Below, piece by piece: positions 28,387 to 37,016 of a DNA stretch of 64,000 nt (the first letter of the stretch is position 1; every line of letters begins with the position of its first letter). This DNA comes from Arenibacterium halophilum (GTDB lineage Bacteria > Pseudomonadota > Alphaproteobacteria > Rhodobacterales > Rhodobacteraceae), in the NCBI RefSeq assembly GCF_005938225.1, contig NZ_VCPC01000003.1:620001-684000 (forward strand), written 5' to 3'. A program made the position numbers and the translations under genes. Under the pieces are notes generated by a model, which was not told where the DNA came from, did no database searches, and saw only the letters and a program-made list of their open reading frames with translations.

Positions 28387-28703
28387 ATGAAAGTCTCCCA
28401 ACTTTTCTGCCAATTTTCCGAGCATAGTCAGCCTTGCTCGATTCTCGCAAACTGCTTGGCCTATGTGACAGGGTGATGAAAATCTGCGCAAGAGGAATTC
28501 TTTTTGTGCTCAATGTATTAGCAGGCGCAGATTGAATGCCGCTTTTCATGTCGAAATTTCGCATTTTCGCGAAATTTCCGGTGAGTGGGGCGAATATTCC
28601 GCGCATTCTTCGTGAATTTTTGAAGCTGCATGATGGTGCAAAGCGATGGATCGGGCCGAGGATTGCGCGCTAGGATCAAGGCCGTAACCAACGGGAGCCT
28701 GCG
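28387..28703. other. 317-bp divergent intergenic region between ugpB and puuD
   Basis: No gene is seen. The region is clearly more AT-rich than the surroundings, as expected for promoters of both flanking operons. It holds the palindrome cluster annotated at 28552-28578. No convincing -35/-10 pair, riboswitch or terminator was identified. Confidence 0.6.
28552..28578. promoter_or_regulatory. Palindrome cluster, candidate operator
   Basis: Two copies of the palindrome GAAATTTC (28553-28560 and 28571-28578), centres 18 bp apart, flank a third palindrome TTTCGCGAAA (28565-28574). The cluster lies in the divergent ugpB/puuD promoter region, 125 bp before puuD and 166 bp before ugpB. A repressor or activator dimer site is likely, but the factor is unknown. 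Confidence 0.4.
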
Positions 28704-29954
28704 ATGTTCGACCTGGCCATTTTCTGGGAATGGATCGCCTTTGCGGTGCGCTGGCTGCATGTGATCACCGCGATCGCATGGATCGGATCGTCGTTCTATT
28801 TCATCGCGCTGGATCTTGGGCTGCGCAAGGCGCCCGATCTGCCCAAAGGCGCCCATGGCGAGGAATGGCAGGTGCATGGCGGCGGGTTCTATCACATCCG
28901 CAAGTACCTGGTCGCGCCCGAGGCGATGCCCGAGCATCTGACCTGGTTCAAATGGGAGAGCTATTCCACATGGCTGTCGGGCGCGGCGATGCTGATGGTG
29001 GTCTACTGGGTCGGAGGCGAGCTGTACCTGATCGACGCGGCCAAGGCCGATCTGGCTCTGTGGCAGGGCATCGCGATTTCGGCGCTGTCGCTGGGTGTGG
29101 GCTGGCTGATCTATGATGCCTTGTGCAAATCGGCACTGGGCAATCATCCGACCGTCTTGATGGTGCTGCTGTTCGTGCTGCTGGTGGCGATGGGCTGGGG
29201 ATATAACCAGGTGTTCACCGGGCGCGCGATGATGCTGCACCTGGGGGCGTTCACGGCGACGATCATGACGGCGAACGTGTTCTTCATCATCATGCCCAAC
29301 CAGCGCATCGTGGTGGCCGACCTGAAGGCGGGCCGCGCGCCCGATCCGAAATACGGCAAGATCGCCAAGCTGCGCAGCACGCATAACAATTATCTGACGC
29401 TGCCGGTGGTGTTCCTGATGCTGTCGAACCATTACCCACTGGCCTTTGCGACGCAGTACAACTGGCTGATCGCCGCGCTGGTGTTCCTGATGGGCGTGAC
29501 GATCCGGCATTATTTCAACACCACCCACGCCCATAAGGCCGCGCCGAACTGGACATGGGCGGTGACCGCGATCCTGTTCATCCTGATCGTCTGGCTGTCG
29601 AGCGCCGGATTTCGACCCGGCGGTGCCGAGGACGAGGTGGCGATGACCCCGACGCAACAGCGGTTCGCCCAGGACGCGCATTTCGAGCAGGCCCGCGACA
29701 TCGTGCTGGGGCGCTGTTCAATGTGCCACGCGCGCGAACCGTTCTACGAGGGTATCCTGTGGGCGCCGAAACGAGTCTACCTTGAAACCGACGCCGACAT
29801 CGCTGCCGCCGCGCGGCAGATCTACGTGCAGGCGGCGATTTCCGGCGCGATGCCCCCGGCGAACGTATCCTATATAACGCCAGAGGAACGGCAGGTTCTG
29901 GCGCGTTGGTATCGTGATGCTTCGGGAATGGTGCTGTTGTCTGAAGCGGAGTGA
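28704..29954 (+). CDS. puuD: Membrane urate hydroxylase PuuD with C-terminal cytochrome c domain
   Basis: 416 residues. The first ~310 residues form about eight membrane helices typical of the urate oxidase N-terminal family (WLHVITAIAWIGSSFYFIALD, HGGGFYHIRKY, HLTWFKWESYSTWLSG). The C-terminal ~100 residues are a periplasmic cytochrome c with the haem motif CSMCH near residue 340 and a candidate Met ligand in AISGAMPPAN. PuuD oxidises urate to 5-hydroxyisourate and passes electrons to the respiratory chain. The downstream enzymes (HIU hydrolase, OHCU decarboxylase) are not in the window. Functionally it could follow XdhAB (52565-56334). Copy B of the hairpin element lies 17 bases after its stop. 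Confidence 0.93.
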   Translation: MFDLAIFWEWIAFAVRWLHVITAIAWIGSSFYFIALDLGLRKAPDLPKGAHGEEWQVHGGGFYHIRKYLVAPEAMPEHLTWFKWESYSTWLSGAAMLMVVYWVGGELYLIDAAKADLALWQGIAISALSLGVGWLIYDALCKSALGNHPTVLMVLLFVLLVAMGWGYNQVFTGRAMMLHLGAFTATIMTANVFFIIMPNQRIVVADLKAGRAPDPKYGKIAKLRSTHNNYLTLPVVFLMLSNHYPLAFATQYNWLIAALVFLMGVTIRHYFNTTHAHKAAPNWTWAVTAILFILIVWLSSAGFRPGGAEDEVAMTPTQQRFAQDAHFEQARDIVLGRCSMCHAREPFYEGILWAPKRVYLETDADIAAAARQIYVQAAISGAMPPANVSYITPEERQVLARWYRDASGMVLLSEAE

Positions 29955-29971
29955 GGGCGGCGCGCGAGCAA

Positions 29972-30026
29972 GGGGCTCTGCCCCCACCCCTGCGGGGTGC
30001 CCCCGGGATATTTGTATCCCAAAGAA
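29972..30026 (+). repeat. Dispersed multi-hairpin element, copy B
   Basis: 55-bp element downstream of puuD. Hairpin 1 GGGGC-TCT-GCCCC, hairpin 2 ACCCC-TGC-GGGGT, then CCCCCGGGATATTT and CCCAAAGAA. In this copy the third part also folds perfectly (GGGATA-TTTG-TATCCC). It may terminate puuD transcripts. Confidence 0.85.
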
Positions 30027-30142
30027 GGGGTGGGTTGGCTTTGGGTTGAATCCGTCTGCCAAGGGCATAGGTTGCGCGTGGGCCGGGGCGTTTACCTTGA
30101 TGCCCGGATTTCATTCATTCTGGTCACAAGGGGCATCCCGAC

Positions 30143-31015
30143 ATGAGCGACGACAGCTACACTCCACCCAAGGTCTGGACCTGGAACAAGGAGGGCGGCG
30201 GGCGGTTTGCCTCCATCAACCGCCCCATCGCCGGGCCGACCCATGACAAGGATCTGCCGGTGGGCGCGCATCCGTTCCAGCTGTATTCGCTGGCGACGCC
30301 AAATGGCGTGAAGGTGACCGTGCTGCTGGAGGAACTGCTGGCCGCCGGTCATGCGGGTGCCGAATATGACGCCTGGCTGATCAACATCGGCGAGGGCGAC
30401 CAGTTTTCCAGCGGGTTTGTTGCGGTGAACCCGAATTCCAAGATCCCGGCGTTGATGGATCATTCGGTGAGCCCGCCGCAGCGGGTCTTCGAGTCAGGCT
30501 CGATTCTGCTGTATCTGGCCGAGAAATTCGGGGCGTTCCTGCCGACCGATCCGGCGGCGCGGACCGAGTGCATGTCGTGGCTGTTCTGGCAGATGGGCAG
30601 CGCGCCCTATCTGGGCGGCGGGTTCGGGCATTTCTATGCCTATGCGCCCGAGAAGTGGCAGTATCCGATCGACCGTTTCGCGATGGAGGCCAAGCGCCAG
30701 CTGGACGTGCTGGAGCGGCGGCTGGCCGAGGCGCCCTGGCTGGCGGGCGATGAATACACCATCGCCGACATGGCCGTGTGGTCGTGGTACGGTCAGTTGG
30801 CTTTGGGGCGGCTCTACGAGGCGGGCGAATTCCTGGATGTGGAAAGCTATGAGAAGGTTCAGGAATGGGCCAAGCGGATCGACGCGCGCCCGGCGGTGCA
30901 ACGCGGCCGCATGGTGAACCGCGCCTTCGGCGACCCCAAGACGCAGCTGCACGAGCGTCACGACGCCAGCGATTTCGAGACGAAGACGCAGGACAAGCTG
31001 AACGCGGCGGAATAG
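30143..31015 (+). CDS. yghU: Glutathione S-transferase family protein YghU
   Basis: 290 residues. Matches the YghU/Ure2p-like nu-class: SYTPPKVWTWNKEGGGRFA at the N-terminus, GAHPFQLYSLATPNGVKVTV around residue 38-57 with the Thr-Pro-Asn active region, NPNSKIPALMD and the helical C-terminal domain (IDRFAMEAKRQLDVLERRL, ADMAVWSWYG). Members bind two glutathione molecules and reduce disulfides or organic peroxides. It is transcribed from its own start 188 bases after puuD. Confidence 0.92.
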   Translation: MSDDSYTPPKVWTWNKEGGGRFASINRPIAGPTHDKDLPVGAHPFQLYSLATPNGVKVTVLLEELLAAGHAGAEYDAWLINIGEGDQFSSGFVAVNPNSKIPALMDHSVSPPQRVFESGSILLYLAEKFGAFLPTDPAARTECMSWLFWQMGSAPYLGGGFGHFYAYAPEKWQYPIDRFAMEAKRQLDVLERRLAEAPWLAGDEYTIADMAVWSWYGQLALGRLYEAGEFLDVESYEKVQEWAKRIDARPAVQRGRMVNRAFGDPKTQLHERHDASDFETKTQDKLNAAE

Positions 31016-31031
31016 CTCTAGCTGCGACAAT

Positions 31032-31055
31032 CCGCGCGGTTGCAAGGCCGCGCGG
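31032..31055 (+). terminator. Hairpin downstream of yghU
   Basis: Two copies of CCGCGCGG (31032-31039 and 31048-31055) form an 8-bp stem with an 8-base loop, 16 bases after the yghU stop. There is no T tract, so it could be a Rho-dependent or mRNA-stabilising structure. Confidence 0.4.
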
Positions 31056-31163
31056 GTGCCTTACCCTTCCCGTGTCGCGCCCGGTGAACGGGTGCGCCAT
31101 GTGGCCGCCGCGGGGTTCCCGCGTGACGCCACACCTTCCAAGCAACATGACTGGAGACACGCG

Positions 31164-31682
31164 ATGATCCGTTTGGCGGAATCCTTTGCGCGCGAGGCCC
31201 ATGCGGGGCAGATCCGCAAGGGTGAAGGCGCGCGCCCCTATGACACCCACCTGGCCGAGGTGGCCGATTTCGTGACCCGCCATGGCGGCGACGAGATCGC
31301 GATTGCCGCCGCCTGGCTGCACGATACGGTCGAGGATACGGCCGTCAGCCACGGCGACCTGGTGCAGCGGTTCGGAGAGACGGTGGCCGCCGTGGTCGCC
31401 GAGCTGACCGACGACAAGGCGTTGCCCAAGGCGGAACGCAAGCGGATGCAGGTGGTCAATGCGCCGGGCAAAAGCGCGCGGGCCGCGCTGGTGAAATGCG
31501 GCGACAAGACCTCGAACATCCGCTCGGTCACGCTGACGCCGCCGGATTGGCCCGAGGCGCGCAAGGCCGCCTATGTCACCTGGGGCTGCGAAGTGGTGGA
31601 CGCCCTGCCGCCGGTGCCCCAGGGCGCGATGGCCGAATTCCGGGCGGCGGTGGCGCTGTTTCGGGCGCGCTCAGGCGACTGA
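31164..31682 (+). CDS. Small HD-domain phosphohydrolase (MESH1/SpoT-hydrolase-like)
   Basis: 172 residues. The HD motifs of (p)ppGpp hydrolases are present: FAREAHAGQIRKGEGARPYDTHL, WLHDTVEDTAVSHGDL with HDxxED, and ALVKCGDKTSNIRSV. There is no synthetase, TGS or ACT domain, so it is a single-domain small alarmone-hydrolase candidate like MESH1; NADPH or other nucleotides could also be substrates. GGAG lies 7 bases before the ATG at 31164. The 3' end overlaps the cysG stop convergently by 12 bases. Confidence 0.85.
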   Translation: MIRLAESFAREAHAGQIRKGEGARPYDTHLAEVADFVTRHGGDEIAIAAAWLHDTVEDTAVSHGDLVQRFGETVAAVVAELTDDKALPKAERKRMQVVNAPGKSARAALVKCGDKTSNIRSVTLTPPDWPEARKAAYVTWGCEVVDALPPVPQGAMAEFRAAVALFRARSGD

Positions 31683-33050
31683 GAGGGCGGGGGCAGAGGT
31701 GGCCTGTTTTGGTAGGCCGAGCATGATCAGCGTGTGGCCGTCGATGGCATTCTCGGCCAGCGCGCCCGGAAGCGCGGACAGCGGTGTTTCCAGCAGCAGC
31801 TCGTCCCGGCAGGTGGCGGCGCGGGCCACCGACACGGGTGTATCCGGTGGCAGCCCGCGCGCCATTAGCGTGGCGGTGATGCGCGCGGCCTGACGGGTCG
31901 CCATGTAGAACACCATCGTGGTGCCGGGCAGGGCGTGCTGCGCCCAGTCGGGGGTGTCGTCACCGTCGCGGCAGGTGCCCGTGGTCAGCACCAGCGTATC
32001 GGACAGTCCTCGCGAGGTGAGCGGGCGCGCCATTGCGGCGGCGGCCCCGCTGGCGGCGGTGATACCGGGGACGATCTCTACCGGTACCCCGGCGCGGCGG
32101 GCGGCGGCCAGTTCTTCGGCCGCGCGGCCAAAGACCGAGGGATCGCCGGATTTCAGCCGCACCACGCGGTGGCCCCGCGCGGCCTCGGCGGCGATGCGCG
32201 CGCTGATCGCCTCTTGCGGCCAGGCGTGGGCGCCAACCTGCTTGCCCACGTCGATGCGTTCGGCGTCGCGGCGGGCGATGTCGAGGATGTCGGCGTCGAC
32301 CAGCCGGTCGTAAAAGATCACATCCGCCGATTGCAGCCGTTCGACCGCGCGCAGCGTCAGCAGATCGCGCGCGCCGGGGCCTGCGCCAACCAGTGCGATA
32401 TGGCCTTGCTCGGGGCAATCCTGCCCGCCCGAGGCGATCGCGGTTTTCAGCAGCGCGGCGGCCTCGCGTTCCGCGCCACGGGCGTGGGCGGCCATCGGCG
32501 CGCCGGTAAAGGCCCAGTCCCAGAAGGCGCGGCGGCGAGCCAGCGGCACGGATTGCGCCACCGCGCCGCGCAGCCGCCCGGCCAGCGCGGCAAAACGGCC
32601 AAGGCCTGGGTCCAGCAGTTCTTCGATTCGGGCGCGCAGGCGGCGGCCCAGCACCGGCGCGGTGCCCTCGGTTCCGATGGCGACGACAACCGGGTCGCGG
32701 TCCACGATGGACGGGGTGGTCATGTCGCAGAGTTCGGGCGTGTCGACCACGTTGACCAGCGCGCCGGCGGCCTTGGCCAGCCCGTGCAGCGCATGATTCA
32801 GCGCAGGGCAGGGCGTGGCGATGAAGACCATCGCGGTATCGGCGAAATCGGCCTGTTCGGGCGTGGTGGCATGGGTGGCACGCCCCGAGGCAACCAGATC
32901 GGCCAGCTCCGGGTCGAGCCTGTCGGCCAGCAGCACAAGGCGCGCATCGGTTTTCAGCATCAGACGGGCCTTTTGCGCGGCCTGTTCGCCGCCGCCTGCG
33001 ATCACCACGCGGCGCCCGCTGGTGCGGATGAACATCGGGAAACTTTTCAT
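31671..33050 (-). CDS. cysG: Siroheme synthase CysG (SUMT + precorrin-2 dehydrogenase/ferrochelatase)
   Basis: 459 residues. The N-terminal ~200 residues are the Met8-like dehydrogenase/chelatase domain (RVVIAGGGEQAAQKARLML near 13, SIVDRDPVVVAIGTEGTAPV). Residues ~215-450 are uroporphyrinogen-III C-methyltransferase (IALVGAGPGARDLLTLRA, FYDRLVDADIL, RLKSGDPSVFGRAAEEL, PGITAASGAAA). The enzyme makes the siroheme needed by NirB. In the dehydrogenase domain the usual TDD motif reads ATPCPALN, so the general Asp is missing. It is the last gene of the nitrate block and its ATG overlaps the preceding stop (ATGA). Confidence 0.93.
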   Translation of the reverse strand: MKSFPMFIRTSGRRVVIAGGGEQAAQKARLMLKTDARLVLLADRLDPELADLVASGRATHATTPEQADFADTAMVFIATPCPALNHALHGLAKAAGALVNVVDTPELCDMTTPSIVDRDPVVVAIGTEGTAPVLGRRLRARIEELLDPGLGRFAALAGRLRGAVAQSVPLARRRAFWDWAFTGAPMAAHARGAEREAAALLKTAIASGGQDCPEQGHIALVGAGPGARDLLTLRAVERLQSADVIFYDRLVDADILDIARRDAERIDVGKQVGAHAWPQEAISARIAAEAARGHRVVRLKSGDPSVFGRAAEELAAARRAGVPVEIVPGITAASGAAAAMARPLTSRGLSDTLVLTTGTCRDGDDTPDWAQHALPGTTMVFYMATRQAARITATLMARGLPPDTPVSVARAATCRDELLLETPLSALPGALAENAIDGHTLIMLGLPKQATSAPALSVA

Positions 33051-34039
33051 GGCGTGAACTCGGGCTGTGCAGGGGTGTCGTGGCGCGCAGCCCAGGCGCG
33101 GGCGGCGGTGGCCTCGGGGTCGGCCACGCCAAGGGTGTCCAGCGCCAGCGCGGCGGTGCTGATCACCACGGCCTCGGCGAAATCGTCCGTTTTGCGGCCT
33201 TGCCAGATCGCGGCCAGATCGGCCGGGTCACTTAGCGTTTCGGCCAGACGGCGGCGTCCGTCGGCGTGAATGCCGGTTGTGCCGGTCCAAGGCGCGCCGT
33301 CCCTTAGGCCGAAAATGGCGATGTCCTTGGTCGGGTGGTGTTCGAACTCGCCGCCGCCGCCTTTCAGTACGCTCAGCGCGGGCTGGCCCAGAAGCTGCGC
33401 GGCATCGGCCTGCAATTCGCGGTAGGGCGGGTGAAAGACGCCCTGCACGGCGGCGGGCGCGCTGCCGGGGTTCAGCATCCGCAGCACGGTGTTCACGCAG
33501 GACCGCAGGCCCAGCACCTCGCGCAGTCCCAGCAGGCGCATCAATGCGGGCGACAGCGTTTCCAGCGGCAGGTAGGCGATGTTCCGGGCCTGCAACGCCT
33601 GCACGGCGGCGGCAGTGGTCTGGCACACGGGGATCCCCAGATCGCCCAACGAGGCGCGGACCGAGGCATGGGCCGACTGGTGGCTGTTCCAGCCATGCAG
33701 AAGCACGCGATGGCCCAGCCGCGCGACCAGCCGCGCAGACAGCAGGAACCACGGCAGACCGCGCGTGCGCCCGGCGGCATAGCTGGGCCAGTCGAGGTCG
33801 GGGGCCGGCCCGGGCCAGCCGCCCGGCAGCGCCCCGCGCGCGGCGGCGGTGAAGCCTGCGATTTCCGGCGCGGTTTCGCCCTTCATCCGCAGCAGCATCA
33901 GGATTGCGCCCACCGCCTCGGGGGCAGGGGCGCCCGACAGCATCAACGCCATGGCGCTTTCGGCCTCGTCCTGCGTCATCGACCGGGCGCGGCCCTTTCC
34001 CTGGGCCAGGATACGGACGTAAGGGGCAAGCGATGTCAT
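33047..34039 (-). CDS. TrpD2/YbiB-like phosphoribosyltransferase-fold protein
   Basis: 330 residues. The fold is that of anthranilate phosphoribosyltransferase: N-terminal helical domain with GKGRARSMTQDEAESAMALM and LMLLRMKGETAPEIAGFTAA, then a degenerate core. The catalytic GTGGD loop of TrpD is not recognisable, while KGGGGEFEHHPTKD near residue 232 resembles the equivalent late loop. TrpD2 (YbiB) proteins bind nucleic acid and are not known to catalyse anthranilate transfer. It is coupled by ATGA overlaps to nasA before and cysG after, so it is co-expressed with nitrate assimilation; its role there is unknown. The ATG at 34039 is chosen because of the overlap. Confidence 0.8.
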   Translation of the reverse strand: MTSLAPYVRILAQGKGRARSMTQDEAESAMALMLSGAPAPEAVGAILMLLRMKGETAPEIAGFTAAARGALPGGWPGPAPDLDWPSYAAGRTRGLPWFLLSARLVARLGHRVLLHGWNSHQSAHASVRASLGDLGIPVCQTTAAAVQALQARNIAYLPLETLSPALMRLLGLREVLGLRSCVNTVLRMLNPGSAPAAVQGVFHPPYRELQADAAQLLGQPALSVLKGGGGEFEHHPTKDIAIFGLRDGAPWTGTTGIHADGRRRLAETLSDPADLAAIWQGRKTDDFAEAVVISTAALALDTLGVADPEATAARAWAARHDTPAQPEFTP

Positions 34040-36681
34040 TCGGCGGCCTCGCGCGTTGGGGTGGTGGCGCGCGCAAGTATAGCCGCAATCTCGGGCCGGC
34101 AGGAGCCGCAATTGGTGCCCGCGCCCAGGGCCTCGCCGATCGTCTCGACGCTCAGGGCGCGGCCCGACTCGATGGCGCCGAGGATGGTGTTGACGCCCAC
34201 GTTCAGGCAGGCGCAGATGACGGGCCCCGGATCGGGTTGATCGGCGCCGGGCCGCCCCGACAGCGCCAGCGCGGGGTCGCCGCCCAGCAGCCCGACAAGG
34301 TGATCGCGCGCCACGGCGACCGGGGTCGATGCCACGAAGAGCGCGGCAATCAACTGCCCCTCGCGGTGGAAGGCCACGCGAAAGAGGTCGCGCGCCGGGT
34401 CTTGAACCGACAGCGCCTCGGCCTCGGGTTCCAGCCCGAACAGATCGCGCGCGGCGCTTGCCCAGTCATCTGGGGCTTCCAGCCCGGCCAGTTCGGTGCG
34501 CCAGCCGCCATCGCAGGCAGCGCGCGCCCAATAGGGCGCGTTTGGCTCGGGCCGCGCGACCGACACGGCAAACCCGTACCACGCCGCGTTGAAGGGCGCG
34601 ACCGCGACGGCGCTGGCCTTGCTGTCGGGCTGGCCCGAGACGGGATCGACGACCGGGGCCACAACCGCGTCGATCCGGCCGGTGGGAGCGGTTTCGCCCG
34701 TCCAGTGGATCGGCGCGAAAAGCGTGCCGGGCTGCACCCGCTCGGTCACCAGAACGCGCAGCACGGCGCTGCCGTGCGGGCTGTCGACACGGGCGAGTTC
34801 CGCGGGCGCCAGCCCACGCGCGGCGGCATCGGCGGGGTGAATTTCAAGGAACGGCTCGGCGATATGACGGTTCAGGCGCGGTGCGCGGGCCGTGCGCGTC
34901 ATCGTGTGCCACTGGTCGCGCACCCGGCCCGTGTTCAGCCGCAGTGGATAGCGCGGCTCGAGCCGGGTTTCGGGGGGCTGCTGCGTCAGCGCCAGCATCC
35001 GCGCCTTGCCCGAGGGCGTGAAATACGCCCCGTCGCCAAAGAACCGCCCGCCCTGCCGCGCGGCAGCAACGGGCCAGCGGGTTGGTTGCAGGCGTTCGTA
35101 CCCGGCATCCGACAGATCGGCGAAGCCCGAGATGTCGAAGTCCAGACCAAAGCGCCCGGCGATCCCCGACAGCGCGGCATGTTCGCGGAAAATCTCGGCC
35201 GGGCACTGGTAATCAAAGGCAATGGACCAGCCCATGCGCCGCCCGACGCGGGCCAGGATGTCCCAATCGTGCCGCGCCTCGCCCGGGGGCGGCAGCACGG
35301 CGCGCTGGCGGCTGATGGTGCGGTCGGAATTCGTGACGGTGCCGTCCTTCTCGGCCCAGCCGGTGGCGGGCAGCAGCACATCGGCCAGCCGCGCGGTATC
35401 GGTGCGCGCGGTCAGGTCGCTGACCACGGTGAAGTCGCAGGCGGCAATCGCGGCACGCACCCGGTCGGCATCGGGCATCGACACGGCGGGGTTGGTGCAG
35501 ATGATCCACAGCGCCTTGATCTGGCCCGACTCGACCGCGCGGAACAGGTCGACCGCCTTCAGCCCCGGTTTCGTGGGCAGGCCGGGGGATTGCCAGAATT
35601 CCTGCACGGCGGCGCGATGCGTGGCGTTTTCCAGGTCCATGTGGCAGGCCAGCATGTTGGCCAGCCCGCCCACCTCGCGCCCGCCCATTGCGTTGGGTTG
35701 CCCGGTGACCGACAGCGGCCCCATGCCGGGGCGCCCGATACGACCCGTGGCAAGGTGGCAGTTCAGGATCGCGTTCACCTTGTCGCTGCCCCGGGCGGAT
35801 TGATTGACGCCTTGGCTGAACACGGTGACCACCTTTTCGGTGCCGGCGAACAGGAACCAGAACGCCTCGAGGTCCTGAGGCGACAGCCCGGTCGCCGCTG
35901 GATCGTCGGCCCGGGCCGAGGCAATTGCCTCCTCGAACCCTTCCACGCGCGTGTCCATGCCCTCAGCGACAGCCCCCAGATCGGCCAGCCGCGCCAGCAG
36001 CCCGTTGAACAGCGCCACATCGCTGCCCGGTGCCAGCGCAAGGTGCATGTCGGCGATGTCGCAGGTGGCGGTGCGGCGCGGGTCGATCACGACCACGCGC
36101 ATCTCGGGACGCGCGGCCTTGGCGGCGGCCAGGCGCTGGTACAGCACCGGGTGGCACCAGGCGAGGTTGCTGCCCACCAGCACCACCAGATCGGCCAGCT
36201 CTAGGTCTTCGTAGGTGCCGGGCACGGTGTCGGTGCCAAAGGCGCGTTTGTGCCCGGCCACGGTCGAGGCCATGCAGAGCCTTGAATTCGTGTCGATATT
36301 GGCGCTGCCCATGAAGCCCTTGATCAGCTTGTTGGCAACGTAATAATCCTCGGTCAGCATCTGACCCGAGACATAGAACCCGACCGAGCCGGGCCCGTGT
36401 TCGGCGAGCGTGGCGCGGAACCGGTCGGCCACCAATCCGATCGCCTCGTCCCAGCTGGCGCGCGCGCCCCCGATCATTGGGTGCAGAAGACGATCTTCCA
36501 GCCCCACGGTTTCGCCCAGCGCCGAGCCTTTCGAACACAGCCGCCCAAGGTTCGCGGGATGCGCCGGGTCGCCCGATACGGCCAGCCCGCCCCGGCCGTC
36601 AGGGCGGGCCAGCACGCCGCAGCCAACCCCGCAATAGGCGCAGGTGGTGCGAACCTCGGGCCGGGCCGTGGCCGGAGCCAT
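34036..36681 (-). CDS. nasA: Assimilatory nitrate reductase catalytic subunit NasA
   Basis: 881 residues. It reduces nitrate to nitrite in the cytoplasm. N-terminal [4Fe-4S] motif CAYCGVGCGV with LCSKG (residues ~14-52), then the Mo-bisMGD domains: Mo-ligand Cys in NSRLCMASTVAGHKRAFG near 139, LVGSNLAWCHPVLYQR, QGVNQSARGSDK. The C-terminal ~70 residues are a BFD-like [2Fe-2S] domain (CACLNVG and TNCGSCRPE), an electron entry point typical of NasA rather than NapA. No Tat signal. The ATG at 36681 overlaps the nirD stop by one base (TAATG). Confidence 0.95.
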   Translation of the reverse strand: MAPATARPEVRTTCAYCGVGCGVLARPDGRGGLAVSGDPAHPANLGRLCSKGSALGETVGLEDRLLHPMIGGARASWDEAIGLVADRFRATLAEHGPGSVGFYVSGQMLTEDYYVANKLIKGFMGSANIDTNSRLCMASTVAGHKRAFGTDTVPGTYEDLELADLVVLVGSNLAWCHPVLYQRLAAAKAARPEMRVVVIDPRRTATCDIADMHLALAPGSDVALFNGLLARLADLGAVAEGMDTRVEGFEEAIASARADDPAATGLSPQDLEAFWFLFAGTEKVVTVFSQGVNQSARGSDKVNAILNCHLATGRIGRPGMGPLSVTGQPNAMGGREVGGLANMLACHMDLENATHRAAVQEFWQSPGLPTKPGLKAVDLFRAVESGQIKALWIICTNPAVSMPDADRVRAAIAACDFTVVSDLTARTDTARLADVLLPATGWAEKDGTVTNSDRTISRQRAVLPPPGEARHDWDILARVGRRMGWSIAFDYQCPAEIFREHAALSGIAGRFGLDFDISGFADLSDAGYERLQPTRWPVAAARQGGRFFGDGAYFTPSGKARMLALTQQPPETRLEPRYPLRLNTGRVRDQWHTMTRTARAPRLNRHIAEPFLEIHPADAAARGLAPAELARVDSPHGSAVLRVLVTERVQPGTLFAPIHWTGETAPTGRIDAVVAPVVDPVSGQPDSKASAVAVAPFNAAWYGFAVSVARPEPNAPYWARAACDGGWRTELAGLEAPDDWASAARDLFGLEPEAEALSVQDPARDLFRVAFHREGQLIAALFVASTPVAVARDHLVGLLGGDPALALSGRPGADQPDPGPVICACLNVGVNTILGAIESGRALSVETIGEALGAGTNCGSCRPEIAAILARATTPTREAAE

Positions 36682-37016
36682 TACGCGGCCGCCTGTGACG
36701 GCGACAGCGCGGCGGCGTCCAGCAGCAGGCGGCCCTCTTCGATCCTGACCGGGTAGGTGGCGATGGTGGCGGTGTCGGCGCCCTGCGCCTGCCCGGTGGC
36801 CAGGTCGAACACCATGTTGTGCAGCGGGCAGGTCACGCGGGTGCCGTGCACGATGCCCTCGGACAGGGGGCCACCCTTGTGCGGGCAGGCATTGCCGGTG
36901 GCGAAGACCTCGGCGTCGCTGGTGCGGAACACGGCGATGCAGCCCGAATGCGTCTTGACCGTGCGCGCGCCGCGCAGGGGGATGTCGTCTATGTGACCAA
37001 TGTCGATCCAGCTCAT
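36681..37016 (-). CDS. nirD: NADH-dependent nitrite reductase small subunit NirD
   Basis: 111 residues. Rieske-type fold: ACPHKGGPLSEG near residue 43 and VTCPLHNMVFDLATG near 60 give the Cys-x-His and Cys-x2-His ligand pattern. NirD is the small subunit of the siroheme NADH nitrite reductase. The ATG overlaps the nirB stop (ATGA). The C-terminus is Ala-rich and short. Confidence 0.94.
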   Translation of the reverse strand: MSWIDIGHIDDIPLRGARTVKTHSGCIAVFRTSDAEVFATGNACPHKGGPLSEGIVHGTRVTCPLHNMVFDLATGQAQGADTATIATYPVRIEEGRLLLDAAALSPSQAAA

